Assembly (NCBI RefSeq): GCF_015670745.1
Contig: NZ_JADPCH010000006.1
Location: 41,013 to 97,930 of the forward strand
Direction: 5' to 3'
DNA length: 56,918 nucleotides
Source: Collinsella aerofaciens
Lineage (GTDB): Bacteria > Actinomycetota > Coriobacteriia > Coriobacteriales > Coriobacteriaceae
A program made the translations under genes and the position numbers. Below, one piece after another: positions 27,208 to 36,853 of this stretch (positions are counted from its first letter, which is position 1; each line of letters starts with the position of its first letter). The notes below the pieces were generated by a model. That model searched no databases, was not told where the DNA came from, and saw only the letters and a list, made by a program, of their open reading frames with translations.

Positions 27208-27336
27208 CGCTGGTTGATGCTTTGTTGAGGGGCCATACCACGCCGTTTATCTGGTTTGTTTGGTTTTCACGGTCAATTATTTGACTGATACGTTCATAAT
27301 GTGCAAACATAATACGGTTTACCTTTGCATTTACTT

Positions 27337-27355
27337 TCAACCTGAAGGTTAATGT
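27337..27355 (+). promoter_or_regulatory. 19-nt motif in the ftsZ leader, shared with mraZ
   Basis: TCAACCTGAAGGTTAATGT, 52-70 nt before the ftsZ ATG, matches the mraZ-upstream motif at 12814-12832 at 16 of 19 positions. The centre has AACC and GGTT arms around TGAA. It suggests a shared regulator of the first and last genes of the division cluster. Confidence 0.4.
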
Positions 27356-27406
27356 GCGCAGGGGTCGACCCATGCTATGGCTATAACCTTTGTTCGGAGG
27401 ACCGAC

Positions 27407-28561
27407 ATGCACGAGACAGAGATCAACAACTACCTTGCCGTCATTAAGGTGGTCGGCGTCGGCGGCGGCGGTACCAACGCGGTCAATCGAATGATCGAAG
27501 AGGGCATCCGCGGCGTCGAGTTTGTTGCCATCAACACCGATGCTCAGGCACTCGCGATCTCTGATGCCGATATCAAGGTGCACATCGGCACCGACCTTAC
27601 CCGCGGCCTGGGCGCCGGCGCCAACCCCGAGGTTGGCCGCAAGGCTGCCGATGAGTCCCGCGACGACATTGCCGAGGCGCTCGCTGGCGCCGACATGGTG
27701 TTCATCACCTGCGGCGAGGGCGGTGGCACCGGTACCGGCGCTGCTCCCATCGTTGCCGATATCGCGATGAACGAGGTCGGTGCGCTGACCGTCGCCGTCG
27801 TGACCAAGCCCTTCACCTTCGAGGGCCGCAAGCGCAAGAAGAGCGCCGAGGAGGGCATTAAGACCCTCTCCGATTGCGTCGACACCATGATCGTCATCCC
27901 TAACGATAAGCTGCTCGACATCGCCGAGAAGAAGACCACCATGCTCGAGGCCTTCGCGATTGCCGATGGCGTCCTTTCCCAGGGCACCCAGGGCATCACC
28001 GACCTCATCACCGTCCCCGGTATCATCAACCTGGACTTCGCCGATGTTAAGACCATCATGAAGCAGGCCGGTACCGCCATGATGGGTATCGGTACCTCTT
28101 CTGGGGACACCCGTGCCGTCGACGCTGCCCAGCAGGCCATCTCCAGCCCGCTGCTCGAGAGTTCCATCGATGGCGCCACGCGCGTGCTGCTCTCCATCGC
28201 CGGTTCCAAGGACCTGGGCATCCAGGAGATCAGCGACGCCGCCGACGTTGTCGCCAACGCCGTCGACCCCGAGGCCAACATCATCTTCGGTACCGTTGTC
28301 GACGAGTCCCTGGGCGATCAGGTGCGTATCACCGTCATCGCTACGGGCTTCTCCGACTCCAACGTCAACCGTCAGGACGAGCTCTTTGCTGCTCAGCAGT
28401 CTCAGAGCAAGGCCGCTGCCTCCGCTGAGCCGCAGCGCACCGCTCCTGCCACGAGCCCGGCTCAGGCCGCTCCGACCCGCAACGTCGGTGGCACCGAGCT
28501 TCCTAACTTCGGCAACGATCAGTTCGAGCTTCCCGACTTCCTGAAGCGCGGTAGCTTCTAA
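27407..28561 (+). CDS. ftsZ: Cell division GTPase FtsZ
   Basis: Tubulin-like GTPase that forms the cytokinetic ring. The product is 384 aa. It has the N-terminal [16 protein letters not shown], the tubulin signature [10 protein letters not shown], the T7 loop region ([12 protein letters not shown]), a Q/A/P-rich linker (about residues 325-365) and the conserved C-terminal peptide [12 protein letters not shown], which binds partners such as SepF. ATG 27407 is preceded by CGGAGG at 6-nt spacing; the in-frame ATG at 27377 is rejected. A 200-nt gap after ftsQ allows its own promoter. Confidence 0.98.
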   Translation: MHETEINNYLAVIKVVGVGGGGTNAVNRMIEEGIRGVEFVAINTDAQALAISDADIKVHIGTDLTRGLGAGANPEVGRKAADESRDDIAEALAGADMVFITCGEGGGTGTGAAPIVADIAMNEVGALTVAVVTKPFTFEGRKRKKSAEEGIKTLSDCVDTMIVIPNDKLLDIAEKKTTMLEAFAIADGVLSQGTQGITDLITVPGIINLDFADVKTIMKQAGTAMMGIGTSSGDTRAVDAAQQAISSPLLESSIDGATRVLLSIAGSKDLGIQEISDAADVVANAVDPEANIIFGTVVDESLGDQVRITVIATGFSDSNVNRQDELFAAQQSQSKAAASAEPQRTAPATSPAQAAPTRNVGGTELPNFGNDQFELPDFLKRGSF

Positions 28562-28587
28562 GTCGTTCTTTGCATTGTTGTGCACAG

Positions 28588-28611
28588 GGGCGTGTCCGTA
28601 TGGACGCGCCC
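28588..28611 (+). terminator. Terminator of ftsZ
   Basis: GGGCGTGTCC and GGACGCGCCC with one G-T wobble around GTAT, followed by TTTTTATTT, 26 nt after the ftsZ stop. It closes the division operon. Confidence 0.85.
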
Positions 28612-28771
28612 TTTTTATTTCGACTTTGTAAACTAGAACCTCCAATCTCTTTACGTTCCCTTTACGATTGCCTCCAGCGCAGCAGGTATCCTTTTAGAGA
28701 AGTATGACAGCCGTATAAACGCGGGCTGTAGCGGCGATGCCGCGGTACTTGTGTTATTAGGAGGCTTTAGT

Positions 28772-29572
28772 ATGGCAGCACGTGCGGACAAAGTTTCGCG
28801 TGTCGACCATGATGGAGTTACGTTGGTGGAGGGCGCGACATCCGATGTTCGCTTTGCCTTCACCGAGCGTGCCGGTGGCGTTTCCGAAGATGCGTACTCC
28901 TCACTCAACTTGGGCTCGCATGTTGGCGATGACCCCTTTGCTGTTCAAGAAAATCGTCGTCGTGCGCTCGAGGCTATGGGTGCCGCCGAGTGCGAGCACA
29001 ACCTGCTCGTTCCCAATCAGGTCCATGGTGATCATATCGTTGCGGTGACCTCGAACGGCGCCGATGACCTTGAGGACGTTCGCGAGCAGATTGCCGAGGG
29101 CTGTGATGCCATCGTCTGCACGGCGCATAACGTGCCCGTGCTGCTCTGCTTTGCCGACTGCGTTCCCGTGGTGCTGGTGGCCCCCGGCGGATTTGCCGTG
29201 GTGCACTCCGGTTGGAAGGGCACGATTGCACGTATTTCCGCCAAGGCGTGCCAGGCGCTTTGCGATGCTGCCGGTTGCGATGCGAGCGACGTTTCCGCCT
29301 ATATCGGCCCCCATATCTTGGGTGACGAATATGAGGTATCCCAGGAACTCATGGATCGCTTTGCCGCCGAGTTCTCTTGCATCGATGCGAATACCTCTCG
29401 CATGCTCGATCTTTCCGCTGCCATTCGCGAGGCGCTGGTAGATGTCGGTGTCGACGCGGATAATATCGTGGATACCCAGCTTTCGACCGTGCGTCAGAAC
29501 GACCGCTTTTATTCCTACCGTAACGAGGACGGCACCTGTGGGCGCCATGCTGCGATCGGCGTGATGCTATGA
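28772..29572 (+). CDS. pgeF: Laccase-domain protein PgeF/YlmD
   Basis: Member of the YfiH/YlmD/PgeF family, 266 aa. Known members are purine nucleoside phosphorylase/adenosine deaminase-like enzymes, and one editing enzyme removes wrongly built UDP-MurNAc-L-Ser; which activity applies here is unknown. The metal and active-site residues are visible in VPNQVHGDH, CFADCVPVVL and VHSGWKGT. AGGAGG lies 7 nt before ATG 28772. In many Gram-positives this gene directly precedes yggS; here the pst operon lies between. Its last four bases (ATGA) overlap the pstS start, so phosphate uptake genes are translationally coupled to it. Confidence 0.9.
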   Translation: MAARADKVSRVDHDGVTLVEGATSDVRFAFTERAGGVSEDAYSSLNLGSHVGDDPFAVQENRRRALEAMGAAECEHNLLVPNQVHGDHIVAVTSNGADDLEDVREQIAEGCDAIVCTAHNVPVLLCFADCVPVVLVAPGGFAVVHSGWKGTIARISAKACQALCDAAGCDASDVSAYIGPHILGDEYEVSQELMDRFAAEFSCIDANTSRMLDLSAAIREALVDVGVDADNIVDTQLSTVRQNDRFYSYRNEDGTCGRHAAIGVML

Positions 29573-30405
29573 GAAAGATCGTATCGGTCCTGAGCGCCGC
29601 TGTGCTTACGCTTACGCTGTGCGCCTGTTCTTCGGGATCTTCTACCTCTTCCATTACCGTGGCCGGCTCCACGACCTGCCTTCCTATCGCCGAGATTGCG
29701 GCCGAGGGCTTTAAGGAGGAGACCGGCATCGACGTGCTCGTTTCCGGTTTGGGTTCTTCCGCTGGGATCGAGGCCGTCAGCGCCGGCACGGCCGATATCG
29801 CCAGCTCCTCCCGTGGGCTCAATGCCGACGAACAGGATCTGGGCCTGACTCCCATCGTCATTGCCCACGACGGTATTGCGGTCATCGTGAACGACGACAA
29901 CCCCGTCGATAACCTCTCGACCGAGCAGCTCCGTGATATCTACGCCGGCAAGATTACCAATTGGAAAGAGGTCGGTGGCGAGGACCTGAGGATTCAGGTC
30001 ATCAACCGAGACGAGGCGTCCGGTACGCGCGAGGCCTTCCGTACCATCGTGATGGATGGCACGCCGTTCGATCGCCGCTCGGCTGTTCTTTCGGGTACGG
30101 GCCAGGTGCGCGACGTGGTATCTCGTTCGCGTGGGGCCATCGGCTACATTTCACTGGGCTTCGTCGATAGCCTCAACGCCAATACCTCGGTCAAGGCCGT
30201 CTCGGTCAATCATGTTGAGGCGTCCGAGAAGACGGTCGCGAGTGGCGGCTATCCCATCTCGCGCGACCTTTACTTCTTTGTGAAGGGTGCGCCTTCGCAG
30301 CAGGCGCAGGATTACATCGACTATGTGACGTCCGAAAAGATGGACAAGCAGATTCGCGAGGCGGGCTTTATTCCCGTCACCAACGACGAGAAGGGGAGTG
30401 AGTAG
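29569..30405 (+). CDS. pstS: Phosphate ABC transporter substrate-binding lipoprotein
   Basis: Extracytoplasmic phosphate-binding component of the Pst high-affinity system, 278 aa. A lipoprotein signal peptide ends in TLCACSSG, with Cys20 (or 18) as the lipidated residue. The mature protein starts ITVAGSTTCLPIAEIAAEGF and contains SRGLNADEQDLG, NRDEASGTREAF and SRSRGAIGYISLGF, which are PstS landmarks. It overlaps pgeF by 4 nt and is followed by pstC after 1 nt. No separate PHO-box region exists directly before it. Confidence 0.94.
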   Translation: MRKIVSVLSAAVLTLTLCACSSGSSTSSITVAGSTTCLPIAEIAAEGFKEETGIDVLVSGLGSSAGIEAVSAGTADIASSSRGLNADEQDLGLTPIVIAHDGIAVIVNDDNPVDNLSTEQLRDIYAGKITNWKEVGGEDLRIQVINRDEASGTREAFRTIVMDGTPFDRRSAVLSGTGQVRDVVSRSRGAIGYISLGFVDSLNANTSVKAVSVNHVEASEKTVASGGYPISRDLYFFVKGAPSQQAQDYIDYVTSEKMDKQIREAGFIPVTNDEKGSE

Positions 30406-30406
30406 C

Positions 30407-31333
30407 ATGGAAGCACAGGAAAACTCCCAGACTGAGCAGAATGTTCAGACGCCCAAGAAGCGCGAGCTGGCGCTCGTATCGCGCAGTACCTATATCAAGG
30501 AGAAGGCGCTGCAGTGGATCTTCTTTGCTTGCGCGTTCTTGGCGGTCGTTACCGTCATCCTGATTTTTGTCTTTACCACGTACTCGGCGCTGCCCGTCTT
30601 TACTGACATCGGTCTGGCGGACTTCTTTAGCTTTACGTGGGCGCCTTCCGAGGGCCACTACGGCATCTTGTCGCTGCTTGCCGGCTCGGGTCTGGTGACC
30701 GTCGGTGCGCTCGCCATGGGCGTGCCGCTGGGCGTGGGTACGGCCGTTTACCTGGTCGAGATTGCCAGCAAGCGCGTGCGCAAGCTCATCAGCCCCGCCG
30801 TTGACCTGCTGGCGGGCATACCCTCCATCATCTACGGCTTCTTTGGCATGATCATCATCCGCCCGTTTATCGCACAACTGACCGGCGGCCTTGGTTTTGG
30901 TGCGCTGACGGCGTGGTTTGTGCTCGCCATCATGATCGTCCCTACCATCACCACGCTCACCATCGATGCTCTCAATTCCATTCCCATGGGCATTCGCGAG
31001 GCATCGTATGCCATGGGCGCCACCAAGTGGCAGACCATCTATAAGGTCGTGTTACCTGCCGCCAAGCTGGGTATCGTTGATGCCATCGTGCTGGGTATGG
31101 GCCGTGCCATCGGCGAGACCATGGCCGTGCTCATGGTCGTAGGTAACGCCCCGGTTATTCCCGACAGCATTGCGAGCCCCATCTCGACGCTCACGAGCCA
31201 GATTGCGCTCGACATGAGCTATTCCTCGGGTCTGCACCGCTCGGCGCTGTTCGGCATGGGTGTGGTCCTGTTTATCATCTCCGCCACGCTGGTGGGCATC
31301 GTCCGTCTGATTTCCAAGAAGAAGAGGGGGTAG
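30407..31333 (+). CDS. pstC: Phosphate ABC transporter permease
   Basis: Inner-membrane permease subunit, 308 aa, with six predicted membrane segments and the EAA-type loop (REASYAMGATKWQTIYKVVLPAA) that contacts PstB. A charged N-terminal tail (about residues 1-30) precedes the first segment. ATG 30407 follows AAGGGGAG; an in-frame GTG at 30398 is rejected. Confidence 0.94.
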   Translation: MEAQENSQTEQNVQTPKKRELALVSRSTYIKEKALQWIFFACAFLAVVTVILIFVFTTYSALPVFTDIGLADFFSFTWAPSEGHYGILSLLAGSGLVTVGALAMGVPLGVGTAVYLVEIASKRVRKLISPAVDLLAGIPSIIYGFFGMIIIRPFIAQLTGGLGFGALTAWFVLAIMIVPTITTLTIDALNSIPMGIREASYAMGATKWQTIYKVVLPAAKLGIVDAIVLGMGRAIGETMAVLMVVGNAPVIPDSIASPISTLTSQIALDMSYSSGLHRSALFGMGVVLFIISATLVGIVRLISKKKRG

Positions 31334-31336
31334 GCT

Positions 31337-32242
31337 ATGTCCGATTCCGTTGACACGACGGTCGATACGACCTCGTCGCGCGAGCGCATCAAGCGTGCCC
31401 TTTCCCACGGCAAGAAGGGCCGCATCAACAAGGACCTGTCCAACAAGATCATGCTTGGCGTGTTTCGTGCCGCTGCCTACATCACCACGCTGGTGCTGGT
31501 CGCTATCATCGCCTACGTGGTCATCAACGGCCTGCCACACATCTCGCTCGACTTTATCTTCGGTTGGCCCCAGGGCGTCAACGCCGAGGGCGGAATTTGG
31601 CCCACGATCGTCTCGACCGTCTACGTGACGGCGTTCGCCATGCTTATCTGCACGCCGATCGCTGTGCTGGCAGCCGTCTATCTGGCCGAGTACGCCAAGC
31701 AGGGCAAGGTCGTCGAGCTCATTCGCTACGCTGCTGACGCTTTGGCCTCGGTGCCCTCCATCGTTATGGGCCTGTTTGGCTACGCCTTGTTTGTCGAGGC
31801 TATGGGCCTGGGCCTTTCGATGGTCTCGGCCGCTCTGGCGCTCGCGCTCTTGATGCTTCCCATCGTCATGCGCACCACCGAAGAAGCCATTCGCGCCGTT
31901 CCGCGCTATATCCGTTGGGGCGCGTACGGCCTGGGCGCTACCAAGTGGCAGGTCGTCTCCAAGATCGTGCTTCCTTCGGCCTTTGGCCGCATTGCCACGG
32001 GCATCGTCCTTGCCATCGGCCGTGCCATCGGCGAGACCGCCGTGGTGCTCTACACCATGGGCCAGGCCATCAATCTACCTATTTCGCCGCTCGATTCCGG
32101 TCGTCCCATGACCGTTCACCTGTACCTGCTTGCCAACGACGGCATCAACATGAACGCAGCCTACGGCACCGCGCTCTTGCTGATGGTGATCATTTTGGCC
32201 TTCAACCTGTTTGCGCGCTTCCTGTCGCGCAAGCGTCGCTAG
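31337..32242 (+). CDS. pstA: Phosphate ABC transporter permease
   Basis: Second Pst permease, 301 aa, six membrane segments, with the EAA-type loop WGAYGLGATKWQVVSKIVLPSA. It starts 3 nt after pstC. PstA and PstC together form the phosphate channel. Confidence 0.94.
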   Translation: MSDSVDTTVDTTSSRERIKRALSHGKKGRINKDLSNKIMLGVFRAAAYITTLVLVAIIAYVVINGLPHISLDFIFGWPQGVNAEGGIWPTIVSTVYVTAFAMLICTPIAVLAAVYLAEYAKQGKVVELIRYAADALASVPSIVMGLFGYALFVEAMGLGLSMVSAALALALLMLPIVMRTTEEAIRAVPRYIRWGAYGLGATKWQVVSKIVLPSAFGRIATGIVLAIGRAIGETAVVLYTMGQAINLPISPLDSGRPMTVHLYLLANDGINMNAAYGTALLLMVIILAFNLFARFLSRKRR

Positions 32243-32254
32243 TTAAGGAGTCCC

Positions 32255-33058
<804 letters not shown>

Positions 33059-33150
33059 TCGGTGCGACTAGTCCCAATCCGATCGGACCTGGTCCGGTGC
33101 GTATTCACTGTGCGGGCGGCATGACCGCACCCAACTGATTGGAGTGAACC

Positions 33151-34008
33151 ATGCGCAAACTGTTTTCCCGTCAGCTCATCGAGGCCCGTCACGAGATACT
33201 GAGCATCTACGAGGCCGTCGATCTGGCCCTCCACGATGCCGTTAAGGCCTATGTGACCGACGACCGCAAGCTCGCCACCAAGACCAAGAAGCGCACGCTT
33301 TCGATTGACGCACGCTGCGCCAACCTGGAGGCCGTCTGCTACAACCTGATCGCCACGCAGTCACCGGTCGCCTCCGACTTCCGCCTGCTTCAGACGATCA
33401 TCTACGTCGACTTTAACCTGCAACGCATGACCGATAAGGTCCGTCAGATCTGCCGTGCCGCCAGCCACATGGTCAAGGCCGATATCTCGCTGCCTCAGGA
33501 GCTTGTGACCTTGGTTGATGCCGAGGCCGAGGCCGTCTACCAGGTGCTTGGTTCCTCGATCTCCGCTCTGGTCGCCAACGACATGTCCATCATCTGCAAC
33601 CTGGCCGTCGAGGACGAGCCGGTGCACGCTGCCTATGAGAAGTTCTTCCGTACCTTTAACCGCATGGACGCCAGCGAGTTTATGGACGACGACAGCAACT
33701 ACGATGACCTGCGCCGCGCCATCATGGTCTCGCGCTACCTTGATCGTATCGCCTCGATTTCCATCGATGCCGCCTGCCGTCTGACCTTCCTGCTGACCGG
33801 TCAGCGCATGAATGCCGGCGATATCGCCCGCACTGATGAGGATGAGCTCGAGAGCATGCGCGTGCCTTCGGGCGAGGGTGTTATCATGAGGCCCGCCGTC
33901 GACGCTCGCTACGTTGCCAAGGTGCCCACTAACGAGGTCAGCGAGGGTCTTCGCTACCTGCTCGATCATCTTGAGGACGAGGACGATGGCGAGGACGACG
34001 AGGAGTAA
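33151..34008 (+). CDS. phoU: Phosphate system regulator PhoU
   Basis: All-helical protein of 285 aa with two PhoU repeats (about residues 15-105 and 118-210), containing the metal-site pattern DFRLLQTIIYVDFNLQRMTDKVR. The long acidic C-terminal tail (LEDEDDGEDDEE) is an extension. PhoU proteins dampen phosphate signalling and Pst activity. The gene closes the pst operon after a 92-nt gap. No PhoR/PhoB-type genes are in the window. Confidence 0.9.
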   Translation: MRKLFSRQLIEARHEILSIYEAVDLALHDAVKAYVTDDRKLATKTKKRTLSIDARCANLEAVCYNLIATQSPVASDFRLLQTIIYVDFNLQRMTDKVRQICRAASHMVKADISLPQELVTLVDAEAEAVYQVLGSSISALVANDMSIICNLAVEDEPVHAAYEKFFRTFNRMDASEFMDDDSNYDDLRRAIMVSRYLDRIASISIDAACRLTFLLTGQRMNAGDIARTDEDELESMRVPSGEGVIMRPAVDARYVAKVPTNEVSEGLRYLLDHLEDEDDGEDDEE

Positions 34009-34127
34009 GTAATTCCGTTCGTCGAAAGATTGTAAATACCTAAGTGAGCGCGGCCTTGCACATGCGGGGCCGCGCTCTTGCGATAGCATGGGACTACTTG
34101 TTTGGCTGTCAGCGGAGGCGATTGGCA

Positions 34128-34865
34128 ATGGATAACTATTTGGACTTGATGCGCGCTCGCCGCGAGCAGATTCTGGAACGTTTTTATGCGGCGCTCGATC
34201 GCGCAGGCCGTCCCCACGACGCCGCGCGCCTCATTGCCGTGTCCAAGACCGTTGGTGTCGATGAGACCGTTGCCGCCATCCAGGCGGGGTATCGCCATTT
34301 TGCCGAGAATCGCCCGCAGGAGCTGGTTCGCAAGCTCACGGGTCTGGCGGAGCATCCGGAGCTGCCCGAGGTGCGCTTCGATATGATCGGCAACCTGCAG
34401 ACCAATAAGATCAATGCGGTGCTGGGCTCAGCCGAGCTGATTCACTCGGTGGGTTCGCTGCATCTGGCGCAGGCGATCTCGAGCCGTGCTGTCCGCAAGA
34501 TTGAGGCAGGCGAGCTCGCCGGCCCCCAGCGTGTGCTCATTGAGGTCAATGTGAGTGGTGAGGAGTCGAAGGGAGGCTTTTCGCCCGATGAGATTCGCGC
34601 CGCCGCGGGTGAGCTTGCGGAACTTGAGGGAATTTGCGTGCAGGGGCTTATGACTATGGCGCCCCGGGGGAATAAGGATGTGGCACGCCGCACCTTTGCG
34701 GGGCTTCGTGAGCTGAGGGATGAGCTGGAGGCGGCGCATCCCGATTTGAACCTGCCTGAGCTTTCCTGCGGCATGAGCGAGGACTTTGAGCCTGCCCTTG
34801 AGGAGGGCTCTACGCTCGTTCGCCTGGGCAGGGTAGTATTTAGCCCGGAGTTTGCAGTAAAATAA
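34128..34865 (+). CDS. yggS: PLP homeostasis protein YggS/YlmE
   Basis: Single-domain PLP-binding TIM-barrel protein, 245 aa, that keeps free pyridoxal phosphate balanced; it has no known catalytic activity. The PLP lysine is in LIAVSKTVG, and ENRPQELVRK and the C-terminal LSCGMSEDFEPAL with STLVRLGRVVF are family landmarks. GGAGG lies 9 nt before ATG 34128. It belongs to the post-ftsZ ylm cluster, here placed after the pst insertion. Confidence 0.94.
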   Translation: MDNYLDLMRARREQILERFYAALDRAGRPHDAARLIAVSKTVGVDETVAAIQAGYRHFAENRPQELVRKLTGLAEHPELPEVRFDMIGNLQTNKINAVLGSAELIHSVGSLHLAQAISSRAVRKIEAGELAGPQRVLIEVNVSGEESKGGFSPDEIRAAAGELAELEGICVQGLMTMAPRGNKDVARRTFAGLRELRDELEAAHPDLNLPELSCGMSEDFEPALEEGSTLVRLGRVVFSPEFAVK

Positions 34866-34925
34866 GGCTCTGAAGTGCGCACTGATTATCGGGGCGCCTG
34901 CACTAAACCGCGAGAGGACACAACC

Positions 34926-35648
34926 ATGGGCTTCCTTGACGAGATTAAAAATAAGATGCACCTGGGCGGCCAGCAGGGTTACGACCAGGGTTATGGCCAG
35001 GACGACGACTACGGCTACGATGACGGCTATGACGATAGTTATCAGGGCAACGGCTACAGCGGTGCTTCGGGCGAGGGCTTCTACACCCAAGACGAGCCGA
35101 GCAACGGCCTGCTTGGTCAGACGCGCCGCGGTGAAGCTGAGTCGGTTGCCGTGTATACGCGCTCCGGTCAGCTGGTCGGCGATGACTCCCGCCATGCTAC
35201 GACGTATAACCCGCCTTCGCGCTCGCAGGACAGTGTTGCGAGCGGTTATCGTCCTGGTGCCTATGACACGCCGTCGAGCTACGCCGAGAACACCCGCGCC
35301 CGTGCCGTCGCTGCGCCCGCGCCTGCACCGAGCGATGCCTCGGCCTATGCGAGCAATATCATCAACGCCACACCGCAGCTGCCGGCCTATGTCCTGCGCC
35401 CCGATAGCTATGACGACGTGGAGACCGTGGTGCGCCGCGTTCGCACCAAGCAGCCTGTCGCACTGATTTTTGTGGGCGTACGTACCGAAGTTGCCAAGCG
35501 CGTCTTGGACTTCTCTTATGGCTTTGCCTGTGGTCTGGGCGCCACGGTCAAGGAGGTGGGCGACCGCGTGTTCATGGTGCTGCCCGCCGGTTGCGAGGTC
35601 AAAGATTCCGATCTCAAGAAGCTTCGTGCCGACGGCTACCTTAAGTAA
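34926..35648 (+). CDS. sepF: Cell division protein SepF
   Basis: Cytoplasmic protein that bundles FtsZ and tethers it to the membrane. The product is 240 aa. The first residues (MGFLDEIKNKMHL) form the usual amphipathic membrane-binding helix. A long linker of about 140 residues rich in Y, D, G, S and P follows. The C-terminal SepF domain (ATPQLPAYVLRPDSYDDVETVVR to VFMVLPAGCEV) ends the protein. The linker is longer than in Bacillus SepF. GAGAGG precedes ATG 34926. Confidence 0.93.
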   Translation: MGFLDEIKNKMHLGGQQGYDQGYGQDDDYGYDDGYDDSYQGNGYSGASGEGFYTQDEPSNGLLGQTRRGEAESVAVYTRSGQLVGDDSRHATTYNPPSRSQDSVASGYRPGAYDTPSSYAENTRARAVAAPAPAPSDASAYASNIINATPQLPAYVLRPDSYDDVETVVRRVRTKQPVALIFVGVRTEVAKRVLDFSYGFACGLGATVKEVGDRVFMVLPAGCEVKDSDLKKLRADGYLK

Positions 35649-35669
35649 AGACAAGACGAGGAGATTCCC

Positions 35670-35951
35670 ATCAACATCTACACTATCGTCCAGCTGGTCA
35701 ACACGCTGTTCAACTTCTATTCCACGCTCATTGTCGTCTACTGCTTTATGACGTGGATTCCCATGAAGCAGGGTGGTTTGCTTCAGGATATTGCTGCGGT
35801 GCTTGATAGCGTGTGCGGTCCGTGGCTTAACCTGTTCCGTCGTTTCATCCCGCCGATGGGCGGTATCGATTTTTCGCCGGTCGTTGCGATTATTGCCTTG
35901 CAGTTGGTGCAGAGGCTGGTTCTGCAGCTTCTTATAGGTATACTCGTGTAG
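35670..35951 (+). CDS. yggT: YggT-family membrane protein with apparent ATC start
   Basis: Small membrane protein with two hydrophobic segments, the YggT/YlmG type found next to sepF. The family N-terminus (xNIYTIVQLVNTLFNFYSTLIVVYC) is encoded from 35670, yet the first in-frame ATG is at 35748, inside the first membrane segment. Upstream of that ATG I find no in-frame ATG, GTG or TTG back to the sepF stop at 35646. GAGGAG at 35658-35663 stands 6 nt before an ATC at 35670, so ATC is the likely start codon (93 aa). ATT at 35664 or CTG at 35694 are less well placed. The gene is in the same frame as sepF. Confidence 0.8.
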   Translation: MNIYTIVQLVNTLFNFYSTLIVVYCFMTWIPMKQGGLLQDIAAVLDSVCGPWLNLFRRFIPPMGGIDFSPVVAIIALQLVQRLVLQLLIGILV

Positions 35952-36012
35952 AACTGACTTAGTAACTTACGTCGGGCGTGTGGCGCCAAGGCGATGAAAA
36001 AGGAGACTTGTT

Positions 36013-36687
36013 ATGGCTATTACCCCTGCAGACATCCAGGCTCAGACTTTCTCTGAGGCCAAGCGTGGCTACGATCCTGCCGAGGTCGACGTCTTCTTGG
36101 AGACGCTGTCCTCCGAGGTTGACGCTATGCTTGCTAAGATCGTCGACCTTAAAGGTCGTCTGACTGCTACCGAGCAGCAGCTTGCCGATGCGCAGGCTCA
36201 GCTTGCCCAGGCTCAGGATGCCCCCGTCCAGGCCGTTCCTGCCGCCCCCGTGGCTGCTCCCGCCCCTGACTTCTCCGCTCAGGAGCGCCAGATTTCCGCT
36301 GCCCTGATCGCTGCCCAGCAGACCGCTGAGACCATCGTCAACGATGCCAACGAGAACGCTGAGCGTATCCGCAACGAGGCTGACGCCAAGGCACGCGAGG
36401 TTATCCGCCAAGCTCTGACCGAGAAGCAGGCCGAGCTCGAGGAGATCGATCGTCTCAAGGCTTCTCGTGAGGAGTTCAAGGCCGAGTATCTCAAGCTCAT
36501 CCAGCACTTCATGGACGATGCCCAGAACTCCTTCCCGGCCGACCTCATGGCCTCCACGCCGGTCGGTTCTGCCGCTTCTCCTGCGGTGACTGTTCCCGCC
36601 GAGCCGCTACCCGTCGCTGACCCGGTTGTCCCCGTGGCCGATCCCTTCGCCCCGATCGACAACTTTGCTGCCGACGACCTGGACTAA
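36013..36687 (+). CDS. divIVA: DivIVA/Wag31-type polarity protein
   Basis: Membrane-curvature-sensing coiled-coil protein that marks poles and septa, 224 aa. The DivIVA N-terminal domain is clear (MAITPADIQAQTFSEAKRGYD, then PAEVDVFLE). After a first coiled coil comes an A/P linker (about residues 74-95), a second coiled coil (NDANENAERIRNEADAKAREVI and beyond) and a disordered P/V tail. It is the last gene of the post-ftsZ cluster. Confidence 0.94.
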   Translation: MAITPADIQAQTFSEAKRGYDPAEVDVFLETLSSEVDAMLAKIVDLKGRLTATEQQLADAQAQLAQAQDAPVQAVPAAPVAAPAPDFSAQERQISAALIAAQQTAETIVNDANENAERIRNEADAKAREVIRQALTEKQAELEEIDRLKASREEFKAEYLKLIQHFMDDAQNSFPADLMASTPVGSAASPAVTVPAEPLPVADPVVPVADPFAPIDNFAADDLD

Positions 36688-36713
36688 CATTCGGCCTACA
36701 ATTTAGTGCCTAG

Positions 36714-36740
36714 AAAGGACCCGCAGCTTGCGGGTCCTTT
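36714..36740 (+). terminator. Terminator of divIVA
   Basis: AAAGGACCCGCA and TGCGGGTCCTTT, perfect 12-bp arms around GCT, running into TTTTTTA. A strong intrinsic terminator 27 nt after the stop. Confidence 0.9.
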
Positions 36741-36853
36741 TTTATGACTGTACCGGGGCGCGCAACATAAAAAACCGAGCCCTGCACATAGTGGCGCAGA
36801 ACTCGGCGAACCGGTGAGCGGTCAAGGATAGGTTTTAGGGCATGTCCCAAAAT

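Noticed and set aside
27281-27313. TTGACT followed by CATAAT as an ftsZ promoter.
   Set aside because: The spacing is 8 or 21 nt, neither close to 17, so it is not reported as a promoter.
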